Assembly (NCBI GenBank): GCA_964035015.1
Contig: OZ035997.1
Coordinates: forward strand, 26,362,788 to 26,426,787
From: Corallium rubrum
Lineage: Eukaryota > Cnidaria > Anthozoa > Scleralcyonacea > Coralliidae
Reading direction: 5' to 3'
DNA: 64,000 bases
The notes below the pieces were generated by a model. The model ran no database searches and was not told where the DNA came from. It worked only from the letters and a program-made list of their open reading frames with translations. Below, piece by piece: positions 1 to 12,799 of the stretch. Numbering within the stretch: position 1 is the stretch's first letter; every line of letters starts with the position of its first letter. Position numbers and translations under genes: made by a program.

Positions 1-285
1 ATAGCAACGGGCCAAGTGTGGAACATCCACATCTAATGTTAAACATTTCAGACTTTACATCTTCAATCTGAACATATCGCATTCTATCATGAAGATAATT
101 GCAAAACCAATTAAATGGGAGTCCACGTATTCCATATTTATACAATTTACTAAGTAGAATATCATGATTAACAGTATCAAAAGCTTTTGATAAATCAAGA
201 AATATACTCATTTTAAGTTGGTCAGTTAGCTCAAGAATTGCTAGTTCAGTTGAGTGATTTTTTCGAAATCCAAATTGACTCCCGG
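1..285 (-). mobile_element. LINE reverse transcriptase fragment, runs off the left edge
   Basis: Read on the minus strand, this stretch encodes the core of a non-LTR retrotransposon RT. The block FLDLSKAFDTVNHDILL carries the first catalytic Asp region, followed by NYLHDR and GCSTLGPLL, a degenerate form of the usual GxPQGSxLGPLL finger-palm motif. The YxDD box would lie beyond the window edge. The 5' side stops abruptly near 285, next to a MITE. It is a dead scrap of the Jockey/CR1/L2-type group; the clade cannot be fixed from this length. Confidence 0.8.
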
Positions 286-312
286 TGAGGGTGCTGATCT
301 CTTATTTATATA

Positions 313-596
313 TAGTGTGTATAAAAAAAAACTGAACCCTTAGAAAAGAACCTATATTGTAGTAGTTTGAAAGCCCTAAAAGCGCTGCGTTATAAATTAA
401 TCAGCACATAAGTTAAACAGGAAGAGAAAAAGCTTTTAAATACTTTCACCATGCATACACTTGAAGTTATCTTAATTTCCCAGGTGTATATAAGACCGTG
501 TGTTTTACGCATCTGTGGGCTCAGCGACGTGCTTAGGGCTTTCAAACTACTACAATAGGTTGTTTTCTAAGGGTTCAGGTTTCTTTATACACACTG
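313..596. mobile_element. 284-bp MITE with ~60-bp TIRs
   Basis: About 60 bp at the left (from AGTGTGTATAAA through the GTAGTAGTTTGAAAGCC block) recur in inverted orientation at 537-596. A TA dinucleotide flanks both ends (311-312 and 597-598), so a Tc1/mariner-type non-autonomous element is the likely class. No coding capacity. Confidence 0.7.
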
Positions 597-973
597 TATT
601 CGTTTGGTACGGTGTCACGCGGTAAGAATAGTTGGACACTGGTGACTAACGACGAAGAAAACTATAAACTCTCAAACAAATAGTATTTTGCTTTCGTTTA
701 TTTAAACGAAATGAAATGGAGCACGAAGAAAAGCAGGATACAAACAACCCGTTTAATATATCTTGAAGAGAAAACAGAGAACTTGAAGAAACCAAACGCC
801 GTATGGCAAACTCGATCTGAATTGCAGCATTTGTGGTCACGGTAGGATTCTTGTTGTTTTCAAGTTTTCGCTTAACCTAAACAATATACAGCTTCACGTT
901 TTCGTGCTTTCCCTTCGCTTGTCCAAGGCATAAATCACTGTGACTAAACTAACTTAAAACACTACCTTAAGTC

Positions 974-1110
974 GGTTTTCCACTAGGCGACTTTTTTCGC
1001 ACGAAGCGACTTTTTCTTTTGTCTCATGAGCTCTGAGCTGGAACTAATCAGAAATCTATTGAATTCGAACAAAAGAAAGTCGCTTCGCGCGAAAAATATC
1101 GCCCGGTTTG
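974..1110. repeat. Short fold-back element
   Basis: Imperfect inverted arms of about 45 bp (974-1022 and 1066-1110), built around GTCGCTTCG(T/C)GCGAAAAA, flank a ~45-bp loop. Looks like a small MITE or palindromic relic. No target duplication was resolved. Confidence 0.55.
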
Positions 1111-4100
1111 TGCACGTTCGGATTCACGCTTGCTGAACACATTGTACTTTTGGTATAATGAAGCAATCAACCAATAACAGCCTTGCTGTATAAATATTAG
1201 TGAAGGACAACAAAATATTTGTGCACTTTCAGGCCAACCTCAACATAACTTGCAGCTCAACCTCAACATAACTTGCAGCTCAGTGTCAGCCGCTTTGATT
1301 TTCGCCGCGTTTCCAGACAATCTATTTCTAGGGACTATGGTTACAGTCATTTGCAACATTCTTTTTACCAAAACGTTTGGAAGTTCGTTCCGAATTTCGC
1401 AAGTTCATTACAGTGAAACTATTTCTTTTTAATACTTTAGCTAATAATAGCTAGCAGAAGATACATATTTAACTAAGAGACAGGCGAGAACTAACACAGC
1501 ATGAGTCAATTACGTTTATGGTGACCTATTAAAATAATGTTTGAAACTTCGTTCTGAAGTTCGCAAGTTCATTGGGAAGTTCGTAAATTATTTGTTTTTT
1601 TAATTGGAACTACTGTACACATTTGCTTGGCTACTAGGAACCAAATAGCCAATCAAATACACAGTTCAAAACGAACCTGCATACTGTTTCAATGAAATGT
1701 TGTTTTTAGTGGTATACAGAGTTGCAACTTGTAAGTTGTACAAAGCACTAAAACATGAACCTTACAGTAGATATGTGAAATATCTTCTGAAAATGAAAAA
1801 GGTGCAGCTGAAGTTTACAGTGTTGCGTGATAAGAGATGTTTAGCTCTGAAAGTGTAAACGTCCTGCTGCGTAATGTGACCAAGAAGTAAACACAAGTGA
1901 CAACTCTAGACATGCAACTAATATGAAAAGCAGGAATGTCCAAGTGTTCTTTAATCATGCAGCCCTTGGAAACGGATTTATAAGCATCAAATCACCACAC
2001 GAGGATTAATAAAGGTAGTAATCACCTGGAATTTGTTCATTTTCCCTTGAAAATGACTAATTTTTACTAAATAATGACTAGTTACCAGGTCTCATCTTGC
2101 ACACTGTTTACATTGTAACCAAGGTAATGGGAAATTCCCAGCTTCCCGCCACTTTTCAAAAGATTTCTGTACTGAGGGAATTGCTGAGAAAATATTCAAT
2201 TTTGTCTGGAGGAAATATATATCCAATAAAGTTACAGAACTAAAAATATTTTCAAAGATGTATTTAAAGTACTTAAGTCAGACCAAAAAAATAGTGAATT
2301 TTTGAAGTTTTAGCTAAATGTTACTAAATGCTCAAAAACAATGGTTTTAAAAACTGTTAAGGTTGGGTATGTAAAAAAATAGAATTTTTTTGCTGTCAGT
2401 CTTGTTAGAAACTAATTACAGTTTCAGACTTTCATATCAAACTTTATAAATTTTACTCTGCCTTTTCTATAAACACCAGACAGTGCAAAGTGCTAAATCA
2501 ACTGAAAAGGTGAAAATAATACACTTCTTATTTCGTTTTGAAAAATTCAGATTTCAACCATTACAGTATATTGATTTAACCAGTGTCTTGAATAGTGGAG
2601 AGTCTTGTTTGACTCATAGTGAGTTGTGTACTACATTATACAATCAAGTTATTAAACCGGCCTTAATCCACATAGATGTGTCAATTTGATAATTAGCCAT
2701 GCAAAAACATGTTGTGTCATTCCTTTCATTTAATTTAATTTCATTTCTGGAACTACACAGGACAAACCAAGCCCTGAAGATGTTAGAAACCTATAGGGGG
2801 TCCAAAAGCACCCCCCCCCCCCAAAAAAAAAAAAAAAAAAAAAATTAAAATCCTTGAAATGCCATTTCCCAGATTTTAGGGGAGATTTTATAGAATTCTG
2901 AAGACTATAAATAAACATCATAAAATACACAATTAAAAGTGGATTGCTTCTCACACCCATCCCATTTAGAAGAATTACAAATTAAATTAGTTTTGAAGTA
3001 AAGTGGCCAAGTGGGGGTCCCACCCCCTCTGTTGGCTTTGTCCTATTAGAGAATTACTGACAAAGGATGTCTATAGTAAGTTATGCAATTAATTTGTTTT
3101 GTTAATTCTGACTAGGCAATTGTGTAGTCACTACATGTATTTCTATAATTTATTTAAATTAAATTGTATTGCAGTAGCAATCGAGGTACCAGGCTGAGGT
3201 GAGAATTTAATTCTTGTTATAAAAATTATTGCCCAGCAGTTATACAGAATATATTACAAATATACTATAAATTACTGGAACGATTGCTGTAACAAATTGT
3301 TGTTAATAAATGCTTCTGACATGAGAATGCATGCAGCTGCATGTTGGCATGAGCAAATTGCATGCAGCTGCATGACTTTGGATCCACTCAACTGTCATGT
3401 ACTGTATTAATAATGCCTGTCAGGGTAATCACCCTTTAAAGCTCCTTCATCACCTCATGGTTCTTTTTAAAACCATGCAGATTTTAATAATTTACAGTGA
3501 AATAATGTATGCCATTTGAATTTACTTGTCAAGAGGAACTCTTGGCCACCAAGTGGCTCAATATGCTAAACATACTGCACAATTATATATATTAAAAAAA
3601 TAATAGTTCATTATTTATAAAATGTGCACAAATTTTGACAATTGAAAACTTTCAATCAAGTTTAGCACTTTTACCAAAATTACAAGAATAATTCTCTCAA
3701 AATGCAGTAATAAAGTACAGTACAGGTAATACCCTTTCAGAGACCTAAGAATGGAATTGAAAATAACTTCCAGGAGAGCATGCCCCATGACTGTTTTTTT
3801 TACGAAATATTTGAAGTTTAATAAATGGCCAAAATCAAACAAAATGAAGTGTCCTTCCTTTACACTTTGACCGATCCATGCATCACAAACTCTTTGACTA
3901 CACCACTGTAACTGATAATCACAAGTTTATATGAAACACGTTGACTCAGAAAACAGGCAAACTCCGTCACAAGTGCTGTCTATATATACATTAGTTCCCT
4001 AGGCAAATTCTTCACGGAGAATAATATTTGCGCTAGAAAATATGCCTCGACAGATTTTCTAATATTATATTGACTGTTTATGTGATCATTGAAACCATGG

Positions 4101-5307
4101 CTAAATTCACAAAGTTTTGAACATTCTAAACGGACTAAACCAACTTTCAACAAGTTGTTTGCTAAACTACAAAATATCAGTGCAGAAAAATAATTTATAA
4201 CTTCATGCAGTTGTCAGTTTAATATAATAAATATACATTTAATAAACTAAAGGAATGCAAACAAAGGGCAAGAAATTAGAACTCCTTTTTCACTCTTTCA
4301 AACTCACTCACCCCAAGCATAGACAACCTGATGGAGCAACAGCCATACTTCTAAACCAAGCAAGATCTTATCCATCACTCCGTGACTGTTCAAAACATCA
4401 AGAGATATCGGCTGACTAGAGGTCCAAGTACTTCCTTGTTGCTTGCTCTTGAACACTTGAAGGTCTTTTCTCATTCAACAAAGTCTCATAAAACATTCAA
4501 CAAATAACCAAATAACCTTAAAACAGGATACAATAATAACAATGTTGATTCAAGAAGGAAATGACTTGTGATTCGCATACGCGCAACTGTGTCAATAGGA
4601 ATTCTTTATTATCTGGATGTCCATACTGTATATACCGCAACTGTGTCCTAACCTGAAACATACTATGCCTGAAACCATGCCCGCCCCTGGGTGGGTATAG
4701 CACTGATGGGTCAAAAATAGAACTAAAAGACTAAAGAGTAACAAGTATTTTTACCTGAAATTTCGAACAAATAGCCCAATAGTCTGGTACGCACATTCAC
4801 TGTTAAAATCGCGTGCAGCAAGGGAAAAATTGACACAATTGTGTCATAAGCACCGCAGTGTGAAAATGCGATGACGAATCAGTTAATAGACTTCAGTTAG
4901 TCCTATACGTTTTGGACTTGGTCGGGTCCTATAAAGACTTCTCTCTGCGGGATGTACCCGTGAGTAGATATTGATTTCAAATAAAGCATTCAGTTTGTTA
5001 AGACATTGTTTCTAAAAATATTTTGTCTTAGAATAATGTTTTTCGTAGTTGCGCGTGTTTAATAGGTAGTTCATACTTCGGTTTCTTAGAGGCTGGACTT
5101 ATACTTCAAGCACTGCTAACTGCTAGCCTTCTAAACAACGTCTGATTTAGGAGACCATAACCCGGCTTTAGTAAAGATTAATCTTGCTATTTTTGTTAAT
5201 TCGTGGTTTTCGTATCCGTTGCGTGCAAGGCAAGGGCTTTACATAGCTGTCGCTTTAGTTATTTTAGTGTAGTTTCTCTGTTTCCTCAGTGTTGCCACTA
5301 GATGGAA
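1111..5307. other. Gene-poor stretch
   Basis: I see no gene here; open frames are short and lack recognisable motifs. It holds a 25-bp tandem duplication at about 1231-1280, a C-run/A-run repeat at about 2790-2845 resembling others at 28,870 and 56,040, and two copies of the perfect palindrome CATGCAGCTGCATG (3330-3343 and 3361-3374). Confidence 0.5.
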
Positions 5308-5400
5308 TAGATACTTGGGCAGAACTTTTCTGATTATGCAGTAGTATAGTACCACCAGTGCACGATCAGAAAAGTTTTTTCAGTAGTTCCCAAGTATCTA
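5308..5400. repeat. Imperfect inverted repeat
   Basis: A left arm (TAGATACTTGGG...TTTTCTGAT, about 5308-5334) pairs with 5365-5400. The arms differ by a small insertion. Probably a relic fold-back element. Confidence 0.5.
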
Positions 5401-5576
5401 CTTTAGTTTATACAATATCCTGGTTGCTATGCGTGTTTTCATTGGTTGTTGCCCATGATCTATTAGAGGACAGACACATCGATCACGTCAGATCACGTCA
5501 GCTGACTTACTTTTTTCTTTCTCAGTTCATGCTCCAAAATCCGGCAAGAAGTATTGTGTAACTTTATATTGTATAC

Positions 5577-5763
5577 AACAAATAGATTCCATTTTTTTGT
5601 TGTCTGTTCAGTTATAGATGCACAGAAGACGTCACAACGTGGTAAGAACATCAGTGAGCCACTCGACTACGTCTCGTGGGCCACTTTTTTGTTCTTACCA
5701 CGTTGTGAGGTCATCTGTGCATCTATAACTGAACAGACAACGGCAAAATGGAATCTATTTGTT
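5577..5763. repeat. Fold-back element with ~73-bp arms
   Basis: The segment 5577-5650 is repeated in inverted orientation at about 5691-5763, with few mismatches and a ~40-bp loop. It would fold into a long hairpin. Open frames crossing it are by-products of the symmetry, not genes. Confidence 0.7.
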
Positions 5764-6306
5764 AAATACTTGCTATTAGTATATGTAAACCTAACTAACT
5801 AGTGGACTATTACAAAAACTGCATTTTTATTGGCTGAGCTCAGCTGCAAAAGAGTCAAGTTTTAAATGCGAAACAATGGCAGAAAACCTGCATTTCAACT
5901 AAAGTTCCAGTTTGATAATTTTTTAAAATAATAGTTTGTTCGATCTTCCTCGTTGTCTAATCATTTAAATAGTACTGAGCTATGTTGCTCTGCCAATATT
6001 GACAAAAACCATGTGTCATTGACTCTCGACTGATGCTCGCACGTTGGCCTAAACACCGACTTTTATCAGCCGATAAAAATCGGCCGACTAAAATCGTAGT
6101 GTGTGCCAGGCAGTAACCCAAACAAAAATCTGAATTCATTTTGTCAGTGGCAATTATGCGATTAGTTACTTACTATTTATCAATTTTATCCAATCAGAAA
6201 ACCCGTTCATATTAGGTAAGTTTACAAACAAATATATCGATACAGTATATCTTGCAAGACTGTAAGCTATTCTCACTTCCTTTTCGTTATTATAATTTTT
6301 CATTGC

Positions 6307-6627
6307 ATGTACAAAGAAACTACACCGAAAGTTTCAAGCAGCAATGCGATGTGTGTGCCGACTGAAATTCAAAGAAATTCATTAAATCGAGCAGCACAGA
6401 GCCTGCGATCTTTTTGGAAATTGTTTAAAACAGGAAATGCGTGTCAGTTCGTGGGAACTGCAGGTAGAATTTTTGGAACTGATTTTTATAGTTTTTACTT
6501 TCACAATGAAGCGGCCAGAAGGCCCAGTGTTTTGCTTCAATTCAAAACAGACTTTCTCGTACATGTGGGAAACTGCAGTGAAGTGATGGGTCAAGTAAAG
6601 CAACACAAGGTAAATAATAGACTATAG
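6307..6627 (+). CDS. Unrecognised 106-codon open frame, possible exon
   Basis: This is the longest open frame in the first 7 kb. It is not low-complexity, and a donor-like GTAAAT follows the AAG at about 6609. It encodes a mildly basic sequence containing RSFWKLFKTGNACQFVG and no family motif I recognise. The frame overlaps an antisense frame of 74 codons, so chance openness is quite possible. No upstream acceptor or partner exon could be assigned. Treat as a weak candidate exon only. Confidence 0.2.
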   Translation: MYKETTPKVSSSNAMCVPTEIQRNSLNRAAQSLRSFWKLFKTGNACQFVGTAGRIFGTDFYSFYFHNEAARRPSVLLQFKTDFLVHVGNCSEVMGQVKQHKVNNRL

Positions 6628-7080
6628 GCGATAGTCTTTCCTTAGATAGAAGCGTGATACGTTTGAAGCTGAGGACTGAAGTTATAAATTCCTTCAAGTT
6701 TTTGGTCACCTTGAACCTCTTCCACTATGTCTTAAATCCTCAACTATTTACACGTTAAAAACGCATTGTTACTTTGTAAGGACTAGCCAGTTAGAAAAAT
6801 TGAAAGTTTATATAAAAGTCATGGTCACGGACGACTGTCTGCCCTTGGGAAGAGGAAGTGTTCCGCTTCGTATTTAAGAAATTTGATGTGCAGTTAAACT
6901 GAACAGACCAGAGGGCTTCTAAAGAGAGTCTAAATCTAATTTCATAGATTCTTTTTTAAATTCTACATGTATTTTACATAAATATACTGTAGAAGGCAGT
7001 ATTCTTTCATACGTAAACAAAGTCGCAGATCAGTAGAACACGACATGCAAATGCCTGCATGCATTTAATCACTTCATATA

Positions 7081-7575
7081 AGGCCACATAAAAAAACAAA
7101 CTTGTTTAGCGTCCACCTATTTCAATTTTTCCAGGTCGGGAGGGAGGTTTGTTTTTTTTTGTATGTTTTTTCTTCTTTTTTCCCTACAGGGGCACCGCTC
7201 CCATCTATACTACAGGGTGTTTCAAAAGTGTACTACAGCCTTCCTTGGCCACACAGCATATCACAAATCCCATTGGTGGTATAACAAAGATGTATTTGTT
7301 TTCACTCACTCATGTTTTATTAAACAGAAAACAAGTTGAGGTTTATAATAACTTAATACGCAGGCGTGAAACATGTAAGGGTCTGGGTACAAGAATAAGT
7401 CCGAGGTCTGAACCCGTCCAGGCCATTTTTAATACTACAGGTAAAACATTGTTTTGAGAGTTTTTGCACTAAATTTATAGGGTTTTTTGAAAAATAAAAA
7501 ACAACAAATTGGAGGTTGGGGGCTTTTCTCAGGTTGGGCAGGGATGCTGAACAAGTAATTTTTTTTATGTGGCCT
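7081..7575. mobile_element. ~495-bp MITE with AGGCCACATAAAAAA termini
   Basis: AGGCCACATAAAAAA at 7081 recurs inverted (TTTTTTATGTGGCCT) ending at 7575. The interior is T-rich and non-coding; the two open frames inside it have no recognisable product. Target duplication unresolved. Confidence 0.55.
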
Positions 7576-7735
7576 AATTAAACTAAAACAAGACTCCTGC
7601 TTAGGCATTCACTCGGGCGCACGAAACAGCATGCACATATTAAGCATTTGTTAAAAAGTACAAAATAACCTACGGTGCAATCTAGTACAGTACTAGATTT
7701 GGTAGATTCATGCGATCATTAGACAACCATGTTAA

Positions 7736-7814
7736 GTTAGCTGCCAGTTCACCTTCCATCAGTGAAAAAGCTGGATTGAACGAGCTACAGTGCAGGGGTG
7801 AACTGGCAGCTAAC
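7736..7814. repeat. Hairpin with 18-bp perfect arms
   Basis: GTTAGCTGCCAGTTCACC (7736-7753) is repeated exactly inverted at 7797-7814 around a 43-bp loop. Probably the core of a small MITE. Confidence 0.6.
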
Positions 7815-9984
7815 TTCGTGATCATGGCGTTAATCTAGATGTGCAAACAGTTTGACACAGGACATGTTTATCAGTATTTTTTGCATTATTTGGTGCTACC
7901 CAGTAAGCAGTATATTTACTATATTACCTAGACGATCAACAACAAGCAAACTTACGTGTACCAAGGAACTATTAAAATGCACATATAAGCTGGTGAAGCA
8001 GTTGAATCACATTGAGTTTATTTGGCCAGCTAGCACTCGTAACTTTATTATCACAACAATACATAATCCAGGCAATAACAAAGCAAATTACAAATATTAA
8101 AATTACCTCAATGCATTTAAAGTTTTCTCATTTAGTGTAAACTTGAATCTCTTCAGCATGAAATGTCAACACAGCGTATAATATAATTTTCAACATTGTT
8201 TATGTGTCACTCATCTTGCAGATAGTTTCCAATAGTCAACAGGGTATCAGATTGTGAGCACGAATAATACTTTTCGATATTAAAATTCAATAAATCATAT
8301 AAATCGTTTATAATCAGTTTGTCTTAATTGATCGAGATGGTGGAATATAACCCATATTAAATAGATTAGTGTGGAATACCACCACCAAAACCTGTAGTTG
8401 TAAGCATAGTGAGCATATTTAACATTAACACAGTTGTCAGCCACATGACTGATCAATAACAGTGTTCAGTAAGTCACTTGTGATCTTCTACAAGCTTCAA
8501 ACCAGATCAACAACTCACTCGATCGAGTAATAGTGACCAGATTAATCTTTTCCATTTGTTCATTTGTAGTTACAGTAGTATGTCACATGGAAAGTAATTT
8601 TGACCTTCATTTTCTTCATCTAACATAAAGAGAAGATGGTGCATGAAATATGAGCCACAACACATGGTTTCGGGATGATGCAATAATTGCAATTTGTTGA
8701 CACAAAAAAAACCAAAAAACAGAGCTGAAACCTAGACTCGACTACCACAGGTAGCCTGAGTAAAAACTAAATGTAAAATTCAACTGTTTAAATTTCCCAT
8801 TGATAAATGCTGTGGGCTGTCTTAGTGTTTTTCTTTGTCGATTTAAGACACGTAAAATTGTCTGGCATAAAATAGACAGTCTGAGCAAATTTATAATAAA
8901 TGGCTATTTTTGACCTGCAGGCTCAGGCAGGAATAGGTTAAAGTCACATGAATTTCCCAATTTATTTTGCTTAGACCAGGCAGATCAGTATCACAGTATG
9001 TAGTACATATAATGTAATATACTGTAGACTACTATTCTATGCAATTAAAGTTGTATGTACTGTAATGTATCAGTCATATCCAAGCATGTCAACAGTGCTT
9101 TCAATGAGTAAAATACGCCAGCGCGAAGGATCGCGCTCGCCAGAGCAGATTTCACAACTGGGCAGCGCGATTTGGTTTTTCTTGAAAAACAGCGCCGGTT
9201 TATGTGACTTCCTGTTACATTTCCTAGGTCACTTTTAACAGTCTATTATCATAAAAATGAACTTCAAACCAATGTTTTAAGTGTCATTTGTGGTTTTCAT
9301 CTGCACAACTAGCATAAAGTTTGAGATTTTGTAGTGTTTATCCCGATATTGCCGCGCCGGAACATGCAGCGGATGTCCCCGTGAGCAAACGAACGCTATT
9401 TTGCATTTTCACCGATTTCGGCTATAGTCTTTTAATAATACGAATATCAATTAAACAATATGCAGCAAGACAATACAGTACGTCATTGCAGAGTGCAGTT
9501 AGCCTGCCACTAGAAACAAACTATTAATATCTAAACCCGTTAATTTAAATACTCCTAAATATCATGGTCAGATCGCGCGCACGGAAGTTTTTAGTTTTAT
9601 TCTTAGGTATACTCCTGCGCAGAGTAAACAAGAGATATTCCATTATTTTCATATTATATACAGAGCATTTATTTACTCCATTTCTAGGCAGTGGAAGATA
9701 ATCTGCGAGCACATTTTCTGACAAATTACTTATCTGCCAGCGCGATCAATCGCGCTGGCAGAACGAACTTGGGAGCGTGTGGGTGAGCGCGAGCGCGATC
9801 GACCCACCCCTGGCCAATCCTCAGGCATTTGACAATTTTTCCAAAGATGATGCTAATTCCCTATGGTGTGGATGAAAAGCAGATGAAAATGCCTTGTGGC
9901 AGGGTGAAAAATATGTGGCTAATTCTCTGCCCTGGGGAAAGACAATGTACTGTACTCTATTTTTGTCTGTTGCTGACTAATTCC
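7815..9984. other. No gene seen
   Basis: AT-rich sequence without recognisable coding motifs. A cluster of CAGCGCGA/TCGCGCT words near 9117-9180 and 9735-9800 gives local GC-rich inverted matches but no clear element boundary. Confidence 0.45.
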
Positions 9985-10290
9985 CACTATAAAAATCAGC
10001 ATTTTAATTTTCATTATGAGTACTTATTTCAAACTCCTCTACTAAAGTCTTCAGGTGTTTTCAGGTGCGGAGTGGAGATAAGATCCTGAGTATGAGGTGT
10101 CCAAGATGCAACAAACTCTGTTTCTTTTGCTTTAAACTTTCCATGATCAAATCCAACAGACAGTCCAAGGCTGGACTAGAGGGAGAGGGAGAGAGACAAA
10201 GTTCAATTACATCTCTCCACCCTCATTGTCTTTTGGTGACTGCTGCGCAAAAGGAACAAGGTGCGGAATATAGGAGTAAGTTTACAATTT
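9985..10290 (-). repeat. Diverged relative of the MULE-1 terminal sequence
   Basis: On the minus strand this resembles the 16,081-16,370 arm of the MULE-like element, including words such as ATGCAACAAACTCTG, ACTTATTTCAAAC and GAACAAGG. It covers the same 64-codon region (FKAKETEFVASW is still readable on the minus strand). It lacks the GTCGTGGGT terminal repeats. It may be an older element copy or the genomic source of the captured sequence. Confidence 0.55.
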
Positions 10291-10364
10291 ATCTAATATA
10301 TATATATATAAATATATATAATTTAGGGTCTCTGAAAAGGCATTTCCTCCATTGAGTAAAATCT

Positions 10365-11005
10365 TAGAAAGACTGCAGTCTGGTAGTAAAGCTGAAGCTG
10401 GCTCTTAAACTGTCTAAGAGTGGTTCCCTTTCTATTCATTTCGCACGGTAGAGTGTTCCATGTTCTACACATTCTTTTAAAGAAAGATCGTTGGAAGGTG
10501 ACTTTTGCGAGGACGGAAGTGAAGACTATCGGGGTTTGAGTTGTTTCTTGTTGTTCTGAGTGGCATATATGGAGTAGGTAGGATGTCAGGGTAATTTCGA
10601 TCTGCTTCTCAGCTTTGAAGAAGAGGTTAATTCGAGATATTCATGCCAGTAGGATATTGGAAACAATTATAGAGACAGGTTGTCGTGGTGCGAAATGGTA
10701 GATTCAGGATAAGTTTAATAGCGCGGCGTTGCACTCTTTCGACGTCTGATCAGGACAATAGATTGCGGTGACCACACCTTGGTTGCGTGTCTGAGGTGTG
10801 GTCGAACAATAGCAAGGTATATTGTTCGTCGAACTGAAATGCCAGTGATCTCCTCAATGCAAAGAGCGACGGACGCAGACAAGAAACCTGCACACAGTTG
10901 TAACTTGGACAGCAACCTGTTTGCACCAGGTTGAGACGTGGGTCACCCATACACCAAGATCACGCTGTGCTTCAAGCTTTTCGATAGTCTGTCCTTTGAG
11001 AGTGT
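10365..11005 (-). mobile_element. LINE-B: RT C-terminal fragment
   Basis: On the minus strand, broken frames give RT thumb and C-terminal sequences: DLGVWVT, then IYLAIVRPHLRHATKVWSP, then FKRMCRTWNTLP near the 3' end. The WN.LP block close to the terminus is typical of CR1/Jockey-type ORF2 C-termini. The frame shifts at least twice, so it is dead. LINE-A's 3' end abuts it at about 11,005, suggesting that LINE-A inserted into LINE-B. Confidence 0.75.
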
Positions 11006-11214
11006 ACAATACAATACAATTTTTATTTAGAACCTCCACTTAGGGCTTTTCAGGTCTAATTACACTGTACAACATTATGTGATACCTATATATAATTACA
11101 AAAGGAACTACTGTATTTAAATAAAATGTTAAGCTAAACTATTTTACAACAATTCAAAAAAGAAGTGCTAAAATAATCTAAATTATAATTATAATTATAA
11201 TACAATTATGCCAA

Positions 11215-11900
11215 CTAAATTAGTCTGAAAAAGCCCGGTCTTGACCGATTTTTTAACCAAGAAGCAACTCTATTTAGATCTGTGGTTAGCTTTTCCATGC
11301 CTGCATTGATGTCTTTGATTGAAAAAGACAAATAAAGTTTTGAGTCATCTACGTATGACTCGATATCGCATTCTCTACAAATGCTGCTGATTTCATTTAT
11401 ATATAGGTTGAAAATCAGTTCCAATATAGATCCTTGTGGCACGCCATGCTTGGAATTTTGATAAATGCTCTCCTATTCGGACAGATTGAAAGCGTTCACT
11501 GAGATAACTTCTGAAACCAAACTTTTGAAGTTTTTCGGAAGGATAGCATGGCTAATATTATATCAAACGCCTTGATGATATCTAGTAATATAACTGCTGT
11601 CACCATCTTACTATCTATAGCCTGGTAAATGTGGTCAGTTACAAACAGCTCCACGGTGTTTGCGGTTGCCACTCTGGTGAGTGGTGAGCTTAGCGACTCA
11701 GTTAGATAGGTAGAAAACTGTTCTAACGCAACGCATTCACAGACCTTTGATAAAACAGTTAGTAGCGAGATTGGTCTGTTATTGCCTGCAACGTCATGGT
11801 CACCTTCTTTGAGTTGAGGTATGATCTCAGCTTTTTTCCATGACTGTGGGAAAATCTCCTGATGAAAACTCGCATGAACCAATCCAGTTACAGTTGGCAA
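11215..11900 (-). pseudogene. LINE-A reverse transcriptase domain
   Basis: Minus-strand frames hold the RT fingers (NNRPISLLTVLSKVCE), the palm region with the first Asp block (ILLDIIKAFD) and, after a frameshift, the domain B and C boxes: MPQGSILELIFNLYINEI and SYVDDSKLYLSF. The catalytic YVDD box is intact, but the usual LGPLLF is changed to LELIF and the frame is broken between the blocks near 11,450-11,500. The C-terminal thumb is truncated soon after 11,215. The upstream side is disrupted by the (TA)n tract. It belongs to the Jockey/CR1/L2-type RT group. Confidence 0.8.
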
Positions 11901-11927
11901 TATATAAGTGTGACAATCCTTTAAGAC

Positions 11928-12048
<121 letters not shown>

Positions 12049-12069
12049 CATGTCCTGGAGCTTTGTTTG

Positions 12070-12790
12070 ATGGCGTGTTCATGATCACTTGTTTGATTTT
12101 AGTGCATGTTACCGGCTGGAATGAAAACTGAGGTGTTAGAGAACTATTAGGCTGTACGGGTGTGGGAGGTGAAAATCATCAGCCAACTTCTGTGCTGTTT
12201 TGGCTGTTTTTTACTGCTATGAAGGAAGTAATTGTTAAATTCTTCACACAGTTCAGAAGTAGGTTTAATATAGCACGGCTTGTTGTTAATCTTATTTGGG
12301 ACACAGCTTCGGACAGTTTTCAAGATAGAACGTGGATTTTTGTTTGACATGATTTGATCTTGGACCTAATCTCTTTCTGCATCTCGTAGCTCATACTTAA
12401 CTTGATTATTTAGACTCTTGAACTCTAACCAGTCCCTATGTCGAGAGGTTTGACGAGCAATTTTGTGTTTAAAATCCCTTTCTTTCATCAGTAATCTAAT
12501 TTCTTGCGTGAAAAATGGGAAAGATTTTGCCTTTATTTTGATGGTCTTTAACGTGGAGCGTGACTATCCAAGACACCGAGAAACAGGTCATTAAATGTAT
12601 CTACTCTATCTGACACATCATCCAAAATTTCCACTGCATTCCAAGGAACTGTAGAGATATATTTTAGAAACTCACTCGCCTTGTACTGCATGCTTGTAAC
12701 TTCTGACGGTAATGTTGGTGGGTTTAGTTTTCTGCAGTTTCAGGTTTAATTTCGCTGTAATAATATAATGATCACTAATGGTCGACTTCA
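12070..12790 (-). pseudogene. LINE-A endonuclease end and EN-RT linker
   Basis: On the minus strand the sequence begins with KVVKSTISDHYII. SDHYI is the final catalytic motif of the APE-type endonuclease of non-LTR retrotransposons. It continues through a Lys-rich linker (MSNKNPRSILKTVRS) toward the RT. In-frame stops break it at several points. The Penelope-like element interrupts it just upstream, around 12,800. Confidence 0.7.
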
Positions 12791-12799
12791 CTACCTTGC

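Noticed and set aside
2730..2960. Frame with poly-Phe/poly-Gly
   Set aside because: Product of adjacent A and C homopolymers in a dispersed repeat.
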